From: Hyphomicrobiales bacterium
Lineage (GTDB): Bacteria > Pseudomonadota > Alphaproteobacteria > Rhizobiales > Beijerinckiaceae
Reading direction: 5' to 3'
NCBI GenBank assembly: GCA_027483505.1
Contig: JAIXUP010000073.1
Location: 1-64,000 of the forward strand
DNA length: 64,000 nucleotides
Shown here piece by piece: positions 9,159 to 18,267 of the stretch. A model generated the notes under the pieces. It worked only from the letters and a program-made list of their open reading frames with translations. It made no database searches and was not told the origin of the DNA. The number at the start of each line of letters is the position of its first letter. The stretch's first letter is position 1. The position numbers were made by a program, and so were the translations under genes.

Positions 9159-9695
9159 ATGAAGCGTTCTCTCCTGGCCGCTCTTGTGGCCGCCTCGGTC
9201 ATCATCGCAGGTCCCGTGCTGGCACAGGCGCCTGCTCCGGCCGCCCCGGCCGCTTCCGGCCCGCCGGCCACCGCCGTCCCCGAGAGTCAGCTCAAGCTGG
9301 CGCGTGAACTGGTCGAGATCACGGGCATCTCGCGCTCGTTCGACGGGGTGATGCCGGACATCGCGCTGCGCATCCGCCAGAACTTCGTCACCACGCGTCC
9401 GGAAATCGTCAAGGACATGGACGACACGCTGGTTGCCCTGCTGCCCGAGATCCGTGGCCGCCGCACCGAAATGATCGAACGGGCCGCGCGTTCCGCCGGC
9501 GTGCTGTTCACCGAAGCCGAACTGAAGGACATCCTCGCCTTCTTCAACAGCGCCTCGGGCAAGAAATATGTCACGGTGCAGCCAAGCTTCCTCAACGAGA
9601 TCTTCGCCGGCATGGAGCCGTGGATGCAACAGACCTCGGAGTTCTTCCTCAGCCGCTTCCGTGAGGAAATGCGCAAGAAGGGCCACACGGTCTGA
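9159..9695 (+). CDS. secreted DUF2059 domain protein
   Basis: 178 residues: a signal peptide (MKRSLLAALVAASVIIAGPVLAQ), an Ala/Pro-rich linker and an alpha-helical DUF2059 domain. Typical motifs are LKLARELVEITGI, TEAELKDILAFFNSASGKKY and a C-terminal FLSRFREEMRK. AAAGGA lies nine bases before the ATG. It is followed after 11 bases by glutathione reductase on the same strand, an arrangement that suggests cotranscription. Family role unknown. Confidence 0.85.
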   Translation: MKRSLLAALVAASVIIAGPVLAQAPAPAAPAASGPPATAVPESQLKLARELVEITGISRSFDGVMPDIALRIRQNFVTTRPEIVKDMDDTLVALLPEIRGRRTEMIERAARSAGVLFTEAELKDILAFFNSASGKKYVTVQPSFLNEIFAGMEPWMQQTSEFFLSRFREEMRKKGHTV

Positions 9696-9706
9696 GCCCG
9701 CGCGCC

Positions 9707-11068
9707 ATGCGCGAGGTTGACCTGTTCGTGATCGGCGCGGGCTCCGGCGGGACCCGCGCGGCCCGCATTTCAGCCGGGCATGGCGCCAGGGTGATGGTGG
9801 CCGAGGAAGACCGGATTGGCGGCACCTGCGTGATCCGGGGCTGCGTTCCCAAGAAGCTCTATGTCTACGCCAGCCGTTTTGCCGACGACATGTCGGACGC
9901 CGCAGCGTTCGGCTGGACAGTTGCGAAGCCAACCTTCGACTGGGCCACGTTGCGCGATGCCGTCGCGGCGGAGGTCACGCGCCTTTCGGGCCTGTACCGC
10001 AAGGGCCTGAACGGCGCCGGCGTTGAGATTGCCGAGGAACGCGCGGTCATCGCCGGACCCGGCCTCGTGCGGTTGGTCCGGTCCGGCGAAACCATCAGCG
10101 CGCGCCATATCCTGGTCGCGACCGGCGGGCATCCGGTGCTTGAGCCCGTTATCCCCGGCGGCCATCTTGGCATCACCTCGAACGAGGTGTTCCACCTGCC
10201 GGCGCTGCCGAAGCGCATGGCGGTGGTCGGCGGCGGCTATATTGCGCTCGAGTTCGCCTGCGTCTTCGCCCGGCTCGGGGTCGAGATCACACTGATCCAC
10301 CGCGGCGACAACGTCCTGCGCGGCTTCGACGAAGACATACGGACGCGGCTGCGCGACGCGCTCGCCCGCTCCGGGATGACCCTGAAGCTCGGCCACACGA
10401 TCACGCGCATCGATGAAGGCCAGCACGGTGTTCGGCATCTGACCTTGCAGGACGGAACGACGCTCGATGTCGATGCCGTGCTGGTGGCGACAGGTCGCAG
10501 GGCCAACACAACAGGACTTGGCCTCGAAACGGCGGGCATTGCGCTCAATCCGGATGGGTCCATTCCGGTCGATGCGGCGTCGCAGACAATCTGCCCGACG
10601 ATCTATGCCGTCGGCGACGTGACCAACCGTGTCAACCTCACGCCCGTCGCCATTCGCGAAGGGCATGCTGTGGCCGACAGCCTGTTTGGCGGCAAACCAT
10701 GGATGGTGAAGCATTTTCCGATCGCGACCGCAGTGTTCACCACGCCCGAGATCGGCACGATCGGCCTCAGCGAACAGGACGCGGTCAAGGTGGGGCATGC
10801 GGTCACCGTGTTCGACACGCAGTTTCGTCCGATGCGGGCGACCATGACGGGGCGCGAGGACCGCACCTATATGAAACTCGTCGTCGACGCTGACACCGAC
10901 AAGGTGCTTGGCGCGCACATGCTCGGCCCCGATGCCGGCGAGATCATCCAGTCGCTCGGCGTCGCCGTCACCATGGGCGCGACCAAGGCCGATTTCGACC
11001 GCACGATCGCGCTGCATCCAAGCGCCGCCGAGGAATTCGTCACCATGCGCAGCCCGCGCAAGGTTTGA
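9707..11068 (+). CDS. gor: glutathione-disulfide reductase
   Basis: 453 residues; NADPH-dependent flavoprotein that reduces oxidised glutathione in the cytoplasm. The FAD motif GAGSGGTRAAR is at residues 10-20. The redox disulfide is in GGTCVIRGCVPKK (Cys41, Cys46), with the IRG variant typical of plant-like enzymes. An NADPH motif VVGGGYIALEFA, the second FAD motif TIYAVGDVTN and the C-terminal HPSAAEEFVTMR with the proton-relay His follow. Length and motifs are intact. Confidence 0.95.
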   Translation: MREVDLFVIGAGSGGTRAARISAGHGARVMVAEEDRIGGTCVIRGCVPKKLYVYASRFADDMSDAAAFGWTVAKPTFDWATLRDAVAAEVTRLSGLYRKGLNGAGVEIAEERAVIAGPGLVRLVRSGETISARHILVATGGHPVLEPVIPGGHLGITSNEVFHLPALPKRMAVVGGGYIALEFACVFARLGVEITLIHRGDNVLRGFDEDIRTRLRDALARSGMTLKLGHTITRIDEGQHGVRHLTLQDGTTLDVDAVLVATGRRANTTGLGLETAGIALNPDGSIPVDAASQTICPTIYAVGDVTNRVNLTPVAIREGHAVADSLFGGKPWMVKHFPIATAVFTTPEIGTIGLSEQDAVKVGHAVTVFDTQFRPMRATMTGREDRTYMKLVVDADTDKVLGAHMLGPDAGEIIQSLGVAVTMGATKADFDRTIALHPSAAEEFVTMRSPRKV

Positions 11069-11073
11069 CGCGC

Positions 11074-11105
11074 ACCGGGTCCGCGATGGCGCGGTCCCAC
11101 CCGGT
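11074..11105 (+). terminator. hairpin downstream of gor
   Basis: Outer arms ACCGGGT and ACCCGGT enclose inner arms CCGCG and CGCGG around an ATGG loop, with a four-base bulge. It begins six bases after the gor stop. No T run follows, so its terminator role is probable only. Confidence 0.45.
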
Positions 11106-11138
11106 TGAATCAGGCTGTGAACAACCCGATTCAATCTG

Positions 11139-11199
11139 TGAGGTGAATGAATCACCTCATCAAAGAAGATTGGTAAACTTCTGATTCTCCGGGCATAAC
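11139..11199 (+). promoter_or_regulatory. inverted repeat and possible promoter before the EamA exporter gene
   Basis: TGAGGTGA-ATGAA-TCACCTCA (11139-11159) has perfect 8-base arms. It is followed by TTGGTA (11170) and, 18 bases on, CATAAC, a weak -35/-10 pair. The dyad may be an operator for the transporter gene starting at 11244. Confidence 0.3.
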
Positions 11200-11243
11200 C
11201 GACGCGACGCTCCTTGTTCGCGCGCCGTTGGACGACATCACGC

Positions 11244-12188
11244 ATGCTCATCGGACTTCTGGCCGGGCTTGGCGCCGGCGCCTTCTGGGGCATGACCTTT
11301 GTCGCGCCGCGCGCGGTCATCCCCTACAGCGAGGTTGATCTGGCGATCCTGCGCTACCTTGCTTTCGGGGCGACCTCGCTGGCCCTGATGGCCATCAGCC
11401 CGCGCTTCCGGCCAGGGGACATCGGACTGCACAAGACGCTGCAGGCGCTGTGGCTCGGCGTCACCGGCTATGTCACCTACTACGTCTTCGTGGCCTTTTC
11501 GGTGCGCCTCTCCGGGCCAGCCATTGCTCCGCTGGTGATCGGCGCGCTGCCCGTGCTGCTTGCGCTTTACGGCAACTGGCAGGAGCCCGTGGTGGCCTGG
11601 CGGCGTCTTGCCTTGCCGCTCGGCCTGATCATCGCCGGACTTGTCGTGATCAACACCGCCACGATCGCGGCCACATCGAACCCCGCGGCGCAGGGCGATG
11701 TCGTGCTCGGCTTCGGGCTGGCCTTGTGTGCGCTTTTCGTCTGGTTCACCTATGCGGTGTCCAATGCGCGGGCCATGCGTGCGCCGGATGCGCCGGGCGC
11801 GCTGGCCTGGACCACGCTTCAGGGGGTCGGCGCCATGGTCGGCGTCCTGCCGATCGTGGTCCTTGCCCCCTTGCTTGGCTGGAGCGAAATTCCGGCGCGC
11901 GGCTTTGGCGGAACGGACGGGACGCGGCTGGTCGCCTGGGCCGTCGTCACCGGCGTGTTCGGTTCGTGGCTCGCCCAGTACTTCTGGACGCTCGCCTCCA
12001 AGCGCCTGCCGCTGGCCCTGTCGGCCCAACTGATCGTCTCCGAGACGGTGTTCGCCCTGATTTATGGCTTTGCCTACGAAGCGCGCGCGCCTTACGCTCA
12101 TGAATGGGCAGGGGCGGCCCTCCTGCTGCTCGGTGTCGTGATCGGCGTCAGGCTGTTTACGGCAAAAGCCGCCACCCAGCCTGCCTGA
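11244..12188 (+). CDS. DMT-superfamily transporter (EamA domain)
   Basis: About 314 residues with ten predicted membrane segments in two similar halves, the EamA/RhaT-type topology of small-metabolite exporters. The first half begins LIGLLAGLGAGAFWGMTFVAPR; the second half ends with LSAQLIVSETVFALIYGFAYEA, the repeated signature. The track start at 11214 is a TTG; the ATG at 11244 is preferred because it begins the first helix. The alcohol dehydrogenase gene follows after 17 bases. Substrate cannot be read from sequence. Confidence 0.85.
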   Translation: MLIGLLAGLGAGAFWGMTFVAPRAVIPYSEVDLAILRYLAFGATSLALMAISPRFRPGDIGLHKTLQALWLGVTGYVTYYVFVAFSVRLSGPAIAPLVIGALPVLLALYGNWQEPVVAWRRLALPLGLIIAGLVVINTATIAATSNPAAQGDVVLGFGLALCALFVWFTYAVSNARAMRAPDAPGALAWTTLQGVGAMVGVLPIVVLAPLLGWSEIPARGFGGTDGTRLVAWAVVTGVFGSWLAQYFWTLASKRLPLALSAQLIVSETVFALIYGFAYEARAPYAHEWAGAALLLLGVVIGVRLFTAKAATQPA

Positions 12189-12205
12189 CGAAACGGTGAG
12201 ATTGC

Positions 12206-13330
12206 ATGCCCATCATCTCCTACCTGACCACCATCCGCTTCGACTTCGGAGCCATTCAGCATCTGCCCGAGGACATGGCCGCCGTTGGCATGGCCCGCCC
12301 GCTGCTGATCACCGACAAGGGTGTGAAGGCAGCCGGCATCGCCGACCGGGTTCTGGCGCTGATGCCGTCCGGCAGCGCCGTCTTTGACGAGACGCCCGGC
12401 AATCCGACCGAGGTTGCGGTGGATGCAGCGCTCAGCCTCTACCGCGAGGCGCGTTGCGACGGCGTGGTGGCCCTCGGGGGCGGCTCTGCGCTCGATCTGG
12501 CCAAGGGCGTCGCCCTTCTCGCCACCCATGACGGGCCGCTTCGGCAATACGCCATGATCCTCGGCGGGCTGAAGCTGATGACGCCGGAAGGCGCGCCGAT
12601 GATTGCGATCCCGACCACGTCCGGGACGGGCTCGGAGGTCGGGCGTGGCGCGGTCATCAGCTTCACCGATGGGCGCAAGCTCGTGATTGTCGGCCCCGCG
12701 ATGATGCCAAAGCGGGCGATCTGCGACCCGGAATTGACGCTTGGCCTGCCACCGATGTTGACGGCGGCGACCGGCATGGACGCCCTGACCCACTGCATCG
12801 AATGCTACATCTCCCCGATCGAGAACCCGCCGGCTGGCGCAATCGCCTATGATGGCGCGATCAGGGCGGTCGAGAACCTGCCCCGCGCCGTCCGCAACGG
12901 GCAGGACCGGCAGGCACGTTACGAGATGATGATGGCCTCCATGATGGGCGCCATGGCCTTCCAGAAGGGGCTCGGCGCCGTCCATGCGATGTCCCACGCG
13001 CTGGGTGGTCTGAAACAGGCCCATCTGCACCATGGCACGCTGAACGCCGTGCTTCTGCCTGCCGTGCTGCGCTTCAACGCCCCGGCGGTCGGCGACAGGT
13101 ATGAGCGCCTTGGCCGCGCCTTCGGCTTGCCTGCGAATGTGCCGCTGGACCGCTTCATTGCCGACTTCAGTGCCGGGCTCGGCCTGCCCCCCACACTGTC
13201 CGCGATGGGCGTCAGACGCGAATGGTTCGACGCGGTGGCTGCCAATGCGGTCGAGGACCACACCACGTCGACCAACGCGCGCAAGATCGGCAAGGCTGAC
13301 TATCTCGCTTTGCTGGATGAGAGCTTCTGA
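12206..13330 (+). CDS. iron-containing alcohol dehydrogenase
   Basis: 374 residues, group III metal-dependent dehydrogenase. The NAD-binding region includes VVALGGGSALDLAKG. Metal ligands lie in TGMDALTHCIE (Asp and His) and in KGLGAVHAMSHALGG followed by HHGTLNAVLLP (two His). All expected ligands are present. Substrate is uncertain; the family covers alcohols, aldehydes, glycerol and maleylacetate. It overlaps neither neighbour and is followed eight bases later by the spermidine-synthase-like gene. Confidence 0.9.
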   Translation: MPIISYLTTIRFDFGAIQHLPEDMAAVGMARPLLITDKGVKAAGIADRVLALMPSGSAVFDETPGNPTEVAVDAALSLYREARCDGVVALGGGSALDLAKGVALLATHDGPLRQYAMILGGLKLMTPEGAPMIAIPTTSGTGSEVGRGAVISFTDGRKLVIVGPAMMPKRAICDPELTLGLPPMLTAATGMDALTHCIECYISPIENPPAGAIAYDGAIRAVENLPRAVRNGQDRQARYEMMMASMMGAMAFQKGLGAVHAMSHALGGLKQAHLHHGTLNAVLLPAVLRFNAPAVGDRYERLGRAFGLPANVPLDRFIADFSAGLGLPPTLSAMGVRREWFDAVAANAVEDHTTSTNARKIGKADYLALLDESF

Positions 13331-13338
13331 ACGCGCCG

Positions 13339-14007
13339 ATGCAGCCGCGCCTTCTCATCGGAACGGCCGCCATTCCCGGCGGTGAAACCCTCAGGCTGTT
13401 CCAGCGCGGCGACGCGTTCTCGATCATGCTCGATGGCAATGAGCTGATGAACAGCCGCCTCAGCGGCTCGGAGGAGGCGCTGGCCTCGCTCGGTTGCGCC
13501 GCCATTGCAGCCCGCCCTGGCGCCGGGGTTCTGGTCGGGGGCCTCGGCATGGGCTTCACCTTGCGCGCCGTGCTGGCGCTCCTGCCCGCCGATGCGCGCG
13601 TCCTTGTCGCCGAACTCGTCCCGGCGATGGCGGAGTGGGCGCGCGGCCCGATGTCGCCGGTTTTCGGCGGGTGCCTCGACGATCCAAGGGTGCGGATCGA
13701 CATCGCCGACGTGCGCACCGTGATCCGTGCCGGACGCGGCCGCTTTGACGCGATCCTGCTCGATGTCGACAACGGCCCCGATGGGCTGACTGCCGCCAGC
13801 AATGACGCCCTCTACGGCAGGGCCGGGTTGGCAGATGCCCATGCGGCGCTGAAGCCCGCCGGCGCGCTCGCCATCTGGTCGGCCCACCGCGACGACGCCT
13901 TCCGCCAGCGCTTTGAGCGCTCGGGCTTCGCAGTCGTCGAGCATGGGGTGCGGGCGCACGGCAAGCGCGGCGCCAGGCATGTCATCTGGGTCGGCACCAG
14001 GGCCTGA
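13339..14007 (+). CDS. spermidine synthase-like SAM-dependent methyltransferase-fold protein
   Basis: 222 residues, Rossmann fold. VLVGGLGMGFTLRAVLALL matches the nucleotide-binding loop, VLVAELVPAMAEWAR the acidic end of beta 2, and AILLDVDNGPDG the catalytic-loop region of spermidine synthases. It is shorter than true spermidine synthases (about 280 residues) because it lacks the N-terminal beta domain, so aminopropyl transfer is not assured. It converges on the aspartate-dehydrogenase-like gene with three bases between stops. Confidence 0.8.
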   Translation: MQPRLLIGTAAIPGGETLRLFQRGDAFSIMLDGNELMNSRLSGSEEALASLGCAAIAARPGAGVLVGGLGMGFTLRAVLALLPADARVLVAELVPAMAEWARGPMSPVFGGCLDDPRVRIDIADVRTVIRAGRGRFDAILLDVDNGPDGLTAASNDALYGRAGLADAHAALKPAGALAIWSAHRDDAFRQRFERSGFAVVEHGVRAHGKRGARHVIWVGTRA

Positions 14008-14010
14008 CCG

Positions 14011-14829
14011 TCAGCCGATCGAAAAGGCCCGGCAGCGGTTCCGCACCAGATGGACAAGGCTCAGCGCGGTCAGCTCCGATGAGCGCGGATTGCCTTCCAT
14101 CGGTGCGTTGGCCAGCGTGATCTCGAACCGGCCGAAGGCGCCCTCCGCCACGATGCAATGGCGGTTGGCGCTGCTGTGCGGGTCGGCAATCAGTTCGACG
14201 CGGGTCCCGTCGAGGCCGATCCCGGCAAGCGCCGTCACGACGGTCGCGTTGGCATTCTGCGGGAAACGGGCAGCCGCCTCGCGCGCGCTGCCGGAAAACA
14301 GCACGGTTGCCGTCGTCAGCGCGGCGAGATCGGCCAGCCCCTCCGCCGCCGTTCCGCGCCAGCCGCCAGGCGGCTTGACGATGCGATGCGTGACGGATGT
14401 GAGCGGCAGCACGCTGGCGGCGCTGAGCGCATCCACAGCGCCGATTGAGCCTGACGGAACCGTCAGCCGCCCGCCATGCTGCCCGGCCAGCGTGATCAGC
14501 CGGGCCAGCAACCCATCGTCCGTGAAGGCGCTGGTCGAGGCAACGATGATCTCGCATCCCTCCGTCAACGCAGCCTCTGCCCATGGTCCGACGCTGGCGC
14601 GCCCGGCGGCTTCGAGCACGAGGGCAGGGCGGCACGCGGCGAGATGCGCGGGTTCGGTGATGACAGCGGCGCCCGGCGGCGGCGGAGCGCGCAGCCTGCC
14701 GGGGTCTCGCACGGCGACCGCCACGATCGTGACGGGCAAGGCCATGTCGCAGACCAGTGCGGCAAGCCGCTGGCTGATCGCGCCCCAGCCCACCAGGGCG
14801 AGGCGCAGCGGGCGCTCAGACGCCGACAT
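14011..14829 (-). CDS. L-aspartate dehydrogenase-like protein
   Basis: About 272 residues. The N-terminal dinucleotide fold LRLALVGWGAISQRLA is followed by the aspartate dehydrogenase (NadX-type) motifs ASTSAFTDDGL, VPSGSIGAVDAL and FPQNANATVVTALAGIGLD, and HSSANRHCIVAEGAFG. Such enzymes convert L-aspartate to iminoaspartate/oxaloacetate with NAD(P). The start at 14829 overlaps the end of livF by 14 bases. It is the last gene of the liv operon, suggesting that the imported compound is an amino acid or is aminated; that link is inference. Confidence 0.8.
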   Translation of the reverse strand: MSASERPLRLALVGWGAISQRLAALVCDMALPVTIVAVAVRDPGRLRAPPPPGAAVITEPAHLAACRPALVLEAAGRASVGPWAEAALTEGCEIIVASTSAFTDDGLLARLITLAGQHGGRLTVPSGSIGAVDALSAASVLPLTSVTHRIVKPPGGWRGTAAEGLADLAALTTATVLFSGSAREAAARFPQNANATVVTALAGIGLDGTRVELIADPHSSANRHCIVAEGAFGRFEITLANAPMEGNPRSSELTALSLVHLVRNRCRAFSIG

Positions 14830-15517
14830 GGCGGTGGATCGCCTCGGCATCGCGGTCGAGGTCGGCGCCGGTGCCGGTCCAGACCGTGCGGCCCTTCTCG
14901 ATCACGACATGCCGGTCGGCAAAGCGGCGCAGCACGCTCAGGTTCTTGTCCACGATCAGGATCGACTGTCCCTCTGACTTGAGGGTCGCGAGGCAACTCC
15001 AGATCTCGCCCCGGATCACGGGCGCAAGGCCCTCGGTCGCCTCGTCGAGGATGAGCAGCTTCGGGTTGGTCATCAGCGCGCGCCCCACGGCCAGCATCTG
15101 CTGCTCGCCGCCGGAGAGTGTGTTCGCCATCTGCTGCGTGCGCTCCTTCAGGCGCGGAAACAGGCCGAAAACGCGCTCAAGCGTCCACGGAGGGCTGCGC
15201 TTCAGGCGATTGGCCGCCGTCGCCACCAGATTTTCCTGCACGGTCAGCGTTGGAAACACCTGCCGCCCTTCCGGCACCAGCCCGATGCCGACCCGCGCGA
15301 TCTGCTCGGGCGCACGGCCGGTCAGCGTCATGCCGTCAAAGCTCACCTGTCCGGCACGCGCCTGTGTCAGGCCCATGATGGTCCGGATCGTGGTGGTCTT
15401 GCCCATGCCGTTGCGACCGAGCAGCGTGACCACCTCAGCGTCACCGATGTCGAGGCTGACATCGAACAGGACCTGGCTTTGTCCGTAGGCCGCCTGCAAC
15501 CGTTCGACCCGCAGCAT
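14816..15517 (-). CDS. livF: branched-chain amino acid-type ABC transporter ATPase, LivF
   Basis: 233 residues, standard LivF size. Walker A GRNGMGKTT near residue 35, signature LSGGEQQMLAVGRAL, Walker B LLILDEATEGLAP. The start codon overlaps the stop of livG (ATGA-type overlap at 15517), which implies translational coupling. Works with LivG on the LivHM permease at the inner membrane. Confidence 0.95.
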   Translation of the reverse strand: MLRVERLQAAYGQSQVLFDVSLDIGDAEVVTLLGRNGMGKTTTIRTIMGLTQARAGQVSFDGMTLTGRAPEQIARVGIGLVPEGRQVFPTLTVQENLVATAANRLKRSPPWTLERVFGLFPRLKERTQQMANTLSGGEQQMLAVGRALMTNPKLLILDEATEGLAPVIRGEIWSCLATLKSEGQSILIVDKNLSVLRRFADRHVVIEKGRTVWTGTGADLDRDAEAIHRHVGV

Positions 15518-16266
15518 CAGGCGTCTCCTTCGCCCAGATAGGCGGTCTTGACGTCCGGGTTGGCCTGAATCTCGGCGGCGCTGCCGCTGGCGATGCAGCG
15601 GCCGTAGACCAGCACCGAGATGCGGTCGGCCAGCGCGAACACGGCGTCCATGTCGTGTTCAACCAACAGCATCGCGATCTGCCCCTTCAGGCCTTTCAGG
15701 AGGTCCACCATCTGCGCCGTCTCGACCTGGCCGAGCCCGGCCATCGGCTCATCGAGCAGAAGCAGCCTGGGTTCGCCCGCCAGCGCGATGGCAAGTTCGA
15801 GCTGCTTGCGCTCGCCGTGACTGAGGGAGGCGGCCTTCACGCCGGCGCGGGTCGCAAGGCCGGTGCGTTCCAGCAGCGCCATGGCCGGTCCGGTCAGCCG
15901 CCTGTCGGCGCGGGCCGCGCCGAAGAAGTGGAAGCTGTGGCCGGCATGGGCCTGCACCGCCAGTGCCACATGGTCGAGCGCCGTATAGTCCGGCAGAAGC
16001 TGCGTGATCTGGAAGGTGCGGCCAAGTCCCCTGCGCACACGTGCGGCAGGCTTGAGCCCCGCCATGGGTTCCCCGCCGAAGATGATCTCGCCGCTGTCCG
16101 GGATGATCTCGCCCATCAGCTGGTTGATGATGGTGGTCTTGCCTGCTCCGTTCGGGCCGATCAGCGCATGCAGTTCGCCGGGCTGCACATCAAGGCTGAG
16201 ATGGTCGGTGGCAATCAGCCCACCAAAGCGCTTCACCACCGCGCGGATGTCGAGGATGGCGCTCAT
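15517..16266 (-). CDS. livG: branched-chain amino acid-type ABC transporter ATPase, LivG
   Basis: 249 residues. Walker A GPNGAGKTTI, signature LSHGERKQLELAIAL (LSHGE in place of LSGGQ, usual for LivG), Walker B LLLLDEPMAGLG. The real start is at 16266 (MSAILDIRAVVKRF), overlapping the livM stop; the longer track ORF to 16527 is an out-of-frame extension through livM. Confidence 0.95.
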   Translation of the reverse strand: MSAILDIRAVVKRFGGLIATDHLSLDVQPGELHALIGPNGAGKTTIINQLMGEIIPDSGEIIFGGEPMAGLKPAARVRRGLGRTFQITQLLPDYTALDHVALAVQAHAGHSFHFFGAARADRRLTGPAMALLERTGLATRAGVKAASLSHGERKQLELAIALAGEPRLLLLDEPMAGLGQVETAQMVDLLKGLKGQIAMLLVEHDMDAVFALADRISVLVYGRCIASGSAAEIQANPDVKTAYLGEGDA

Positions 16267-17246
16267 GGCCGCTTCCTCACCAGATCGACGAGCCCCGCCA
16301 GCCCGCCCCGGAAGAACAGGATGATCACGATCAGGATCGGCCCCAGGAACACCTGCCAGCGTTCGGTGTAGGCCGCCAGCACCGTCTCTAGCAGGATCAG
16401 GGCGGCTGAACCGAACAGCGGCCCCAGAAGCGTGCCGGCGCCGCCCAGGATCACCATGACCATCAGTTCGCCCGATTTGGTCCAGTGCATCATGTCCGGG
16501 CTGACAAAGCGGGCGTAATTGGCCCACAGCGCGCCCGCGAGTCCCGCGCCCATGCCGGAGATGACGAAGGCCGCGAGCTTGTAGCGGTAGGTGGACACGC
16601 CGATCGCCGCCATCCGCCGCTCGCCCTGCCGGATTCCGCCCAGCACCAGGCCAAAACGGGAGTTCACGATGCGCCAGACCAGTGCGAAGAACAGCACCAC
16701 GAACACAAGCGTGACGAAGTAGAAGGTCGTGTCGTCGCGCATGTTGAGGTCGAACAGGCCGTTGCGGCGCCGGATGATCAGGCCGTCGTCGCCGCCATAG
16801 CGTTTCAGCGCCACGAACAGGAAGAACAGCATCTGCGCGAAGGCCAGCGTGATCATGATGAACTGCACGCCGGCCGTGCGCAGCGCCAGCGCGCCGATCG
16901 CTGCGGCGAACAGGCCGCTGACGAGGATGGCCGCCGGCAGCGTGATCAGGAACTGGTCCGTGCCCAGCATCAGACCGAACAGGGCCTCGTTGAAGCGATG
17001 ATGATGGAACAGGATGCCGACCGTGTAGCCGCCGATGCCGAAAAAGGCCGCGTGGCCGAAGCTGACAAGGCCGCCGTAGCCGAGCACGAGGTTGAGGCTT
17101 GCGGCGGCGATGGCGTAGATCAGGATGCGTGTCGCCAGCGTCGTCATGGCCGGATTGCCGAGCGCTGCGGCGGCGAAGGGCAGGGCGGCGAGCACGCCGA
17201 GGGCGAGCGCAATGGCGAGGATCGTGCTGCGGCTGCCTGGCTCCAC
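16263..17246 (-). CDS. livM: branched-chain amino acid-type ABC transporter permease, LivM
   Basis: About 327 residues with nine or ten membrane segments. Family motifs include SLNLVLGYGGLVSFGHAAFFGIGGY and the C-terminal GGAGTLLGPLFGSAAL. The proposed GTG start at 17246 lies four bases after the livH stop. The track start at 17297 is a TTG inside livH and would add a Cys/Arg-rich peptide unlike the family. Confidence 0.9.
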   Translation of the reverse strand: MEPGSRSTILAIALALGVLAALPFAAAALGNPAMTTLATRILIYAIAAASLNLVLGYGGLVSFGHAAFFGIGGYTVGILFHHHRFNEALFGLMLGTDQFLITLPAAILVSGLFAAAIGALALRTAGVQFIMITLAFAQMLFFLFVALKRYGGDDGLIIRRRNGLFDLNMRDDTTFYFVTLVFVVLFFALVWRIVNSRFGLVLGGIRQGERRMAAIGVSTYRYKLAAFVISGMGAGLAGALWANYARFVSPDMMHWTKSGELMVMVILGGAGTLLGPLFGSAALILLETVLAAYTERWQVFLGPILIVIILFFRGGLAGLVDLVRKRP

Positions 17247-17250
17247 TGGC

Positions 17251-18168
17251 TCAGCCCCGCGCCGCGAACAGCCCTTGCGGGCGCACGAGAAGCACAAGCG
17301 CCATCAGGACATAGACGCCCATGGAGGACAGCCCGGCGGAGAGGGCGTCCGCCTCCGAGGTGTTCGTCACCAGCCCGCGCATCAGCATGGGCATGAAGGC
17401 CCGCAGCAGCGTGTCGACAATGCCGACGATCAGCGCGCCGAAGAAAGCCCCCTTGATCGAGCCGACGCCGCCGACCACGACGACGACGAAGGTCATGATC
17501 AGGATCTGCTCGCCCATGCCGACCTGCACCGACAGGAGCGGGCCGGCCATCACGCCGGCGAAGCCCGCCAGAAGCGCGCCAAGGCCGAAGACGAGCGTGT
17601 AGAGCAGCCGGATGTCGACCCCGAGCGCGCGCACCATTTCGCGGTGCGTGGCGCCGGCCCGGATCAGCATGCCGAGGCGCGTGCGCGTGATCAGCAGGAA
17701 CAGGCCAAGCGCCAGCATCAGGCCGACGGCGATGATCGTGAGCCGGTACACCGAGTAGGGCACGCCCGGAATGATCTCGACCGCGCCAGACAGGGCAGGC
17801 GGCACGCCGACGAACAGCGGCTGACGCCCGAACAGGATCGTCACCAGTTCGTTGAGGAACAGGATCAGCCCGTAGGTCGCCAGCACCTGATCGAGATGGT
17901 CGCGGTCATACAGCCGCCGGATGACGATGTATTCGATGATGATCCCGGTCAGCCCGGCAGCAGCGAGGCCTGCCGGGACGGCCAGGAGGAAGGAGCCGGT
18001 GGCCTTGGCTGTAAGCGCGCCGGCATAGGCTCCGACCATGTAGAGCGCGCCATGGGCCAGGTTGATGATGCCCATGATGCCGAAGATCAGCGTCAGGCCG
18101 GCCGCCAGAAGGAACAGCGTCACGCCAAGCTGTAGGCCGTTGAGCAACTGTTCAAGGACAAGCGTCAT
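17251..18168 (-). CDS. livH: branched-chain amino acid-type ABC transporter permease, LivH
   Basis: 305 residues, about eight membrane segments. LivH signatures: GIMGIINLAHGALYMVGAY near residue 30 and VVVVGGVGSIKGAFFGALIVGI near 230. It lies about 100 bases downstream of the receptor gene livK. Confidence 0.95.
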   Translation of the reverse strand: MTLVLEQLLNGLQLGVTLFLLAAGLTLIFGIMGIINLAHGALYMVGAYAGALTAKATGSFLLAVPAGLAAAGLTGIIIEYIVIRRLYDRDHLDQVLATYGLILFLNELVTILFGRQPLFVGVPPALSGAVEIIPGVPYSVYRLTIIAVGLMLALGLFLLITRTRLGMLIRAGATHREMVRALGVDIRLLYTLVFGLGALLAGFAGVMAGPLLSVQVGMGEQILIMTFVVVVVGGVGSIKGAFFGALIVGIVDTLLRAFMPMLMRGLVTNTSEADALSAGLSSMGVYVLMALVLLVRPQGLFAARG

Positions 18169-18267
18169 GGATCATCTGTCATGGCGAGCGCGGCAGGCAG
18201 CGCCGCCAGCCGGCGCCGCACAGGATGTCATGGCATCGGAGGTGCATGCGCGCGCATGCACAAGCGC

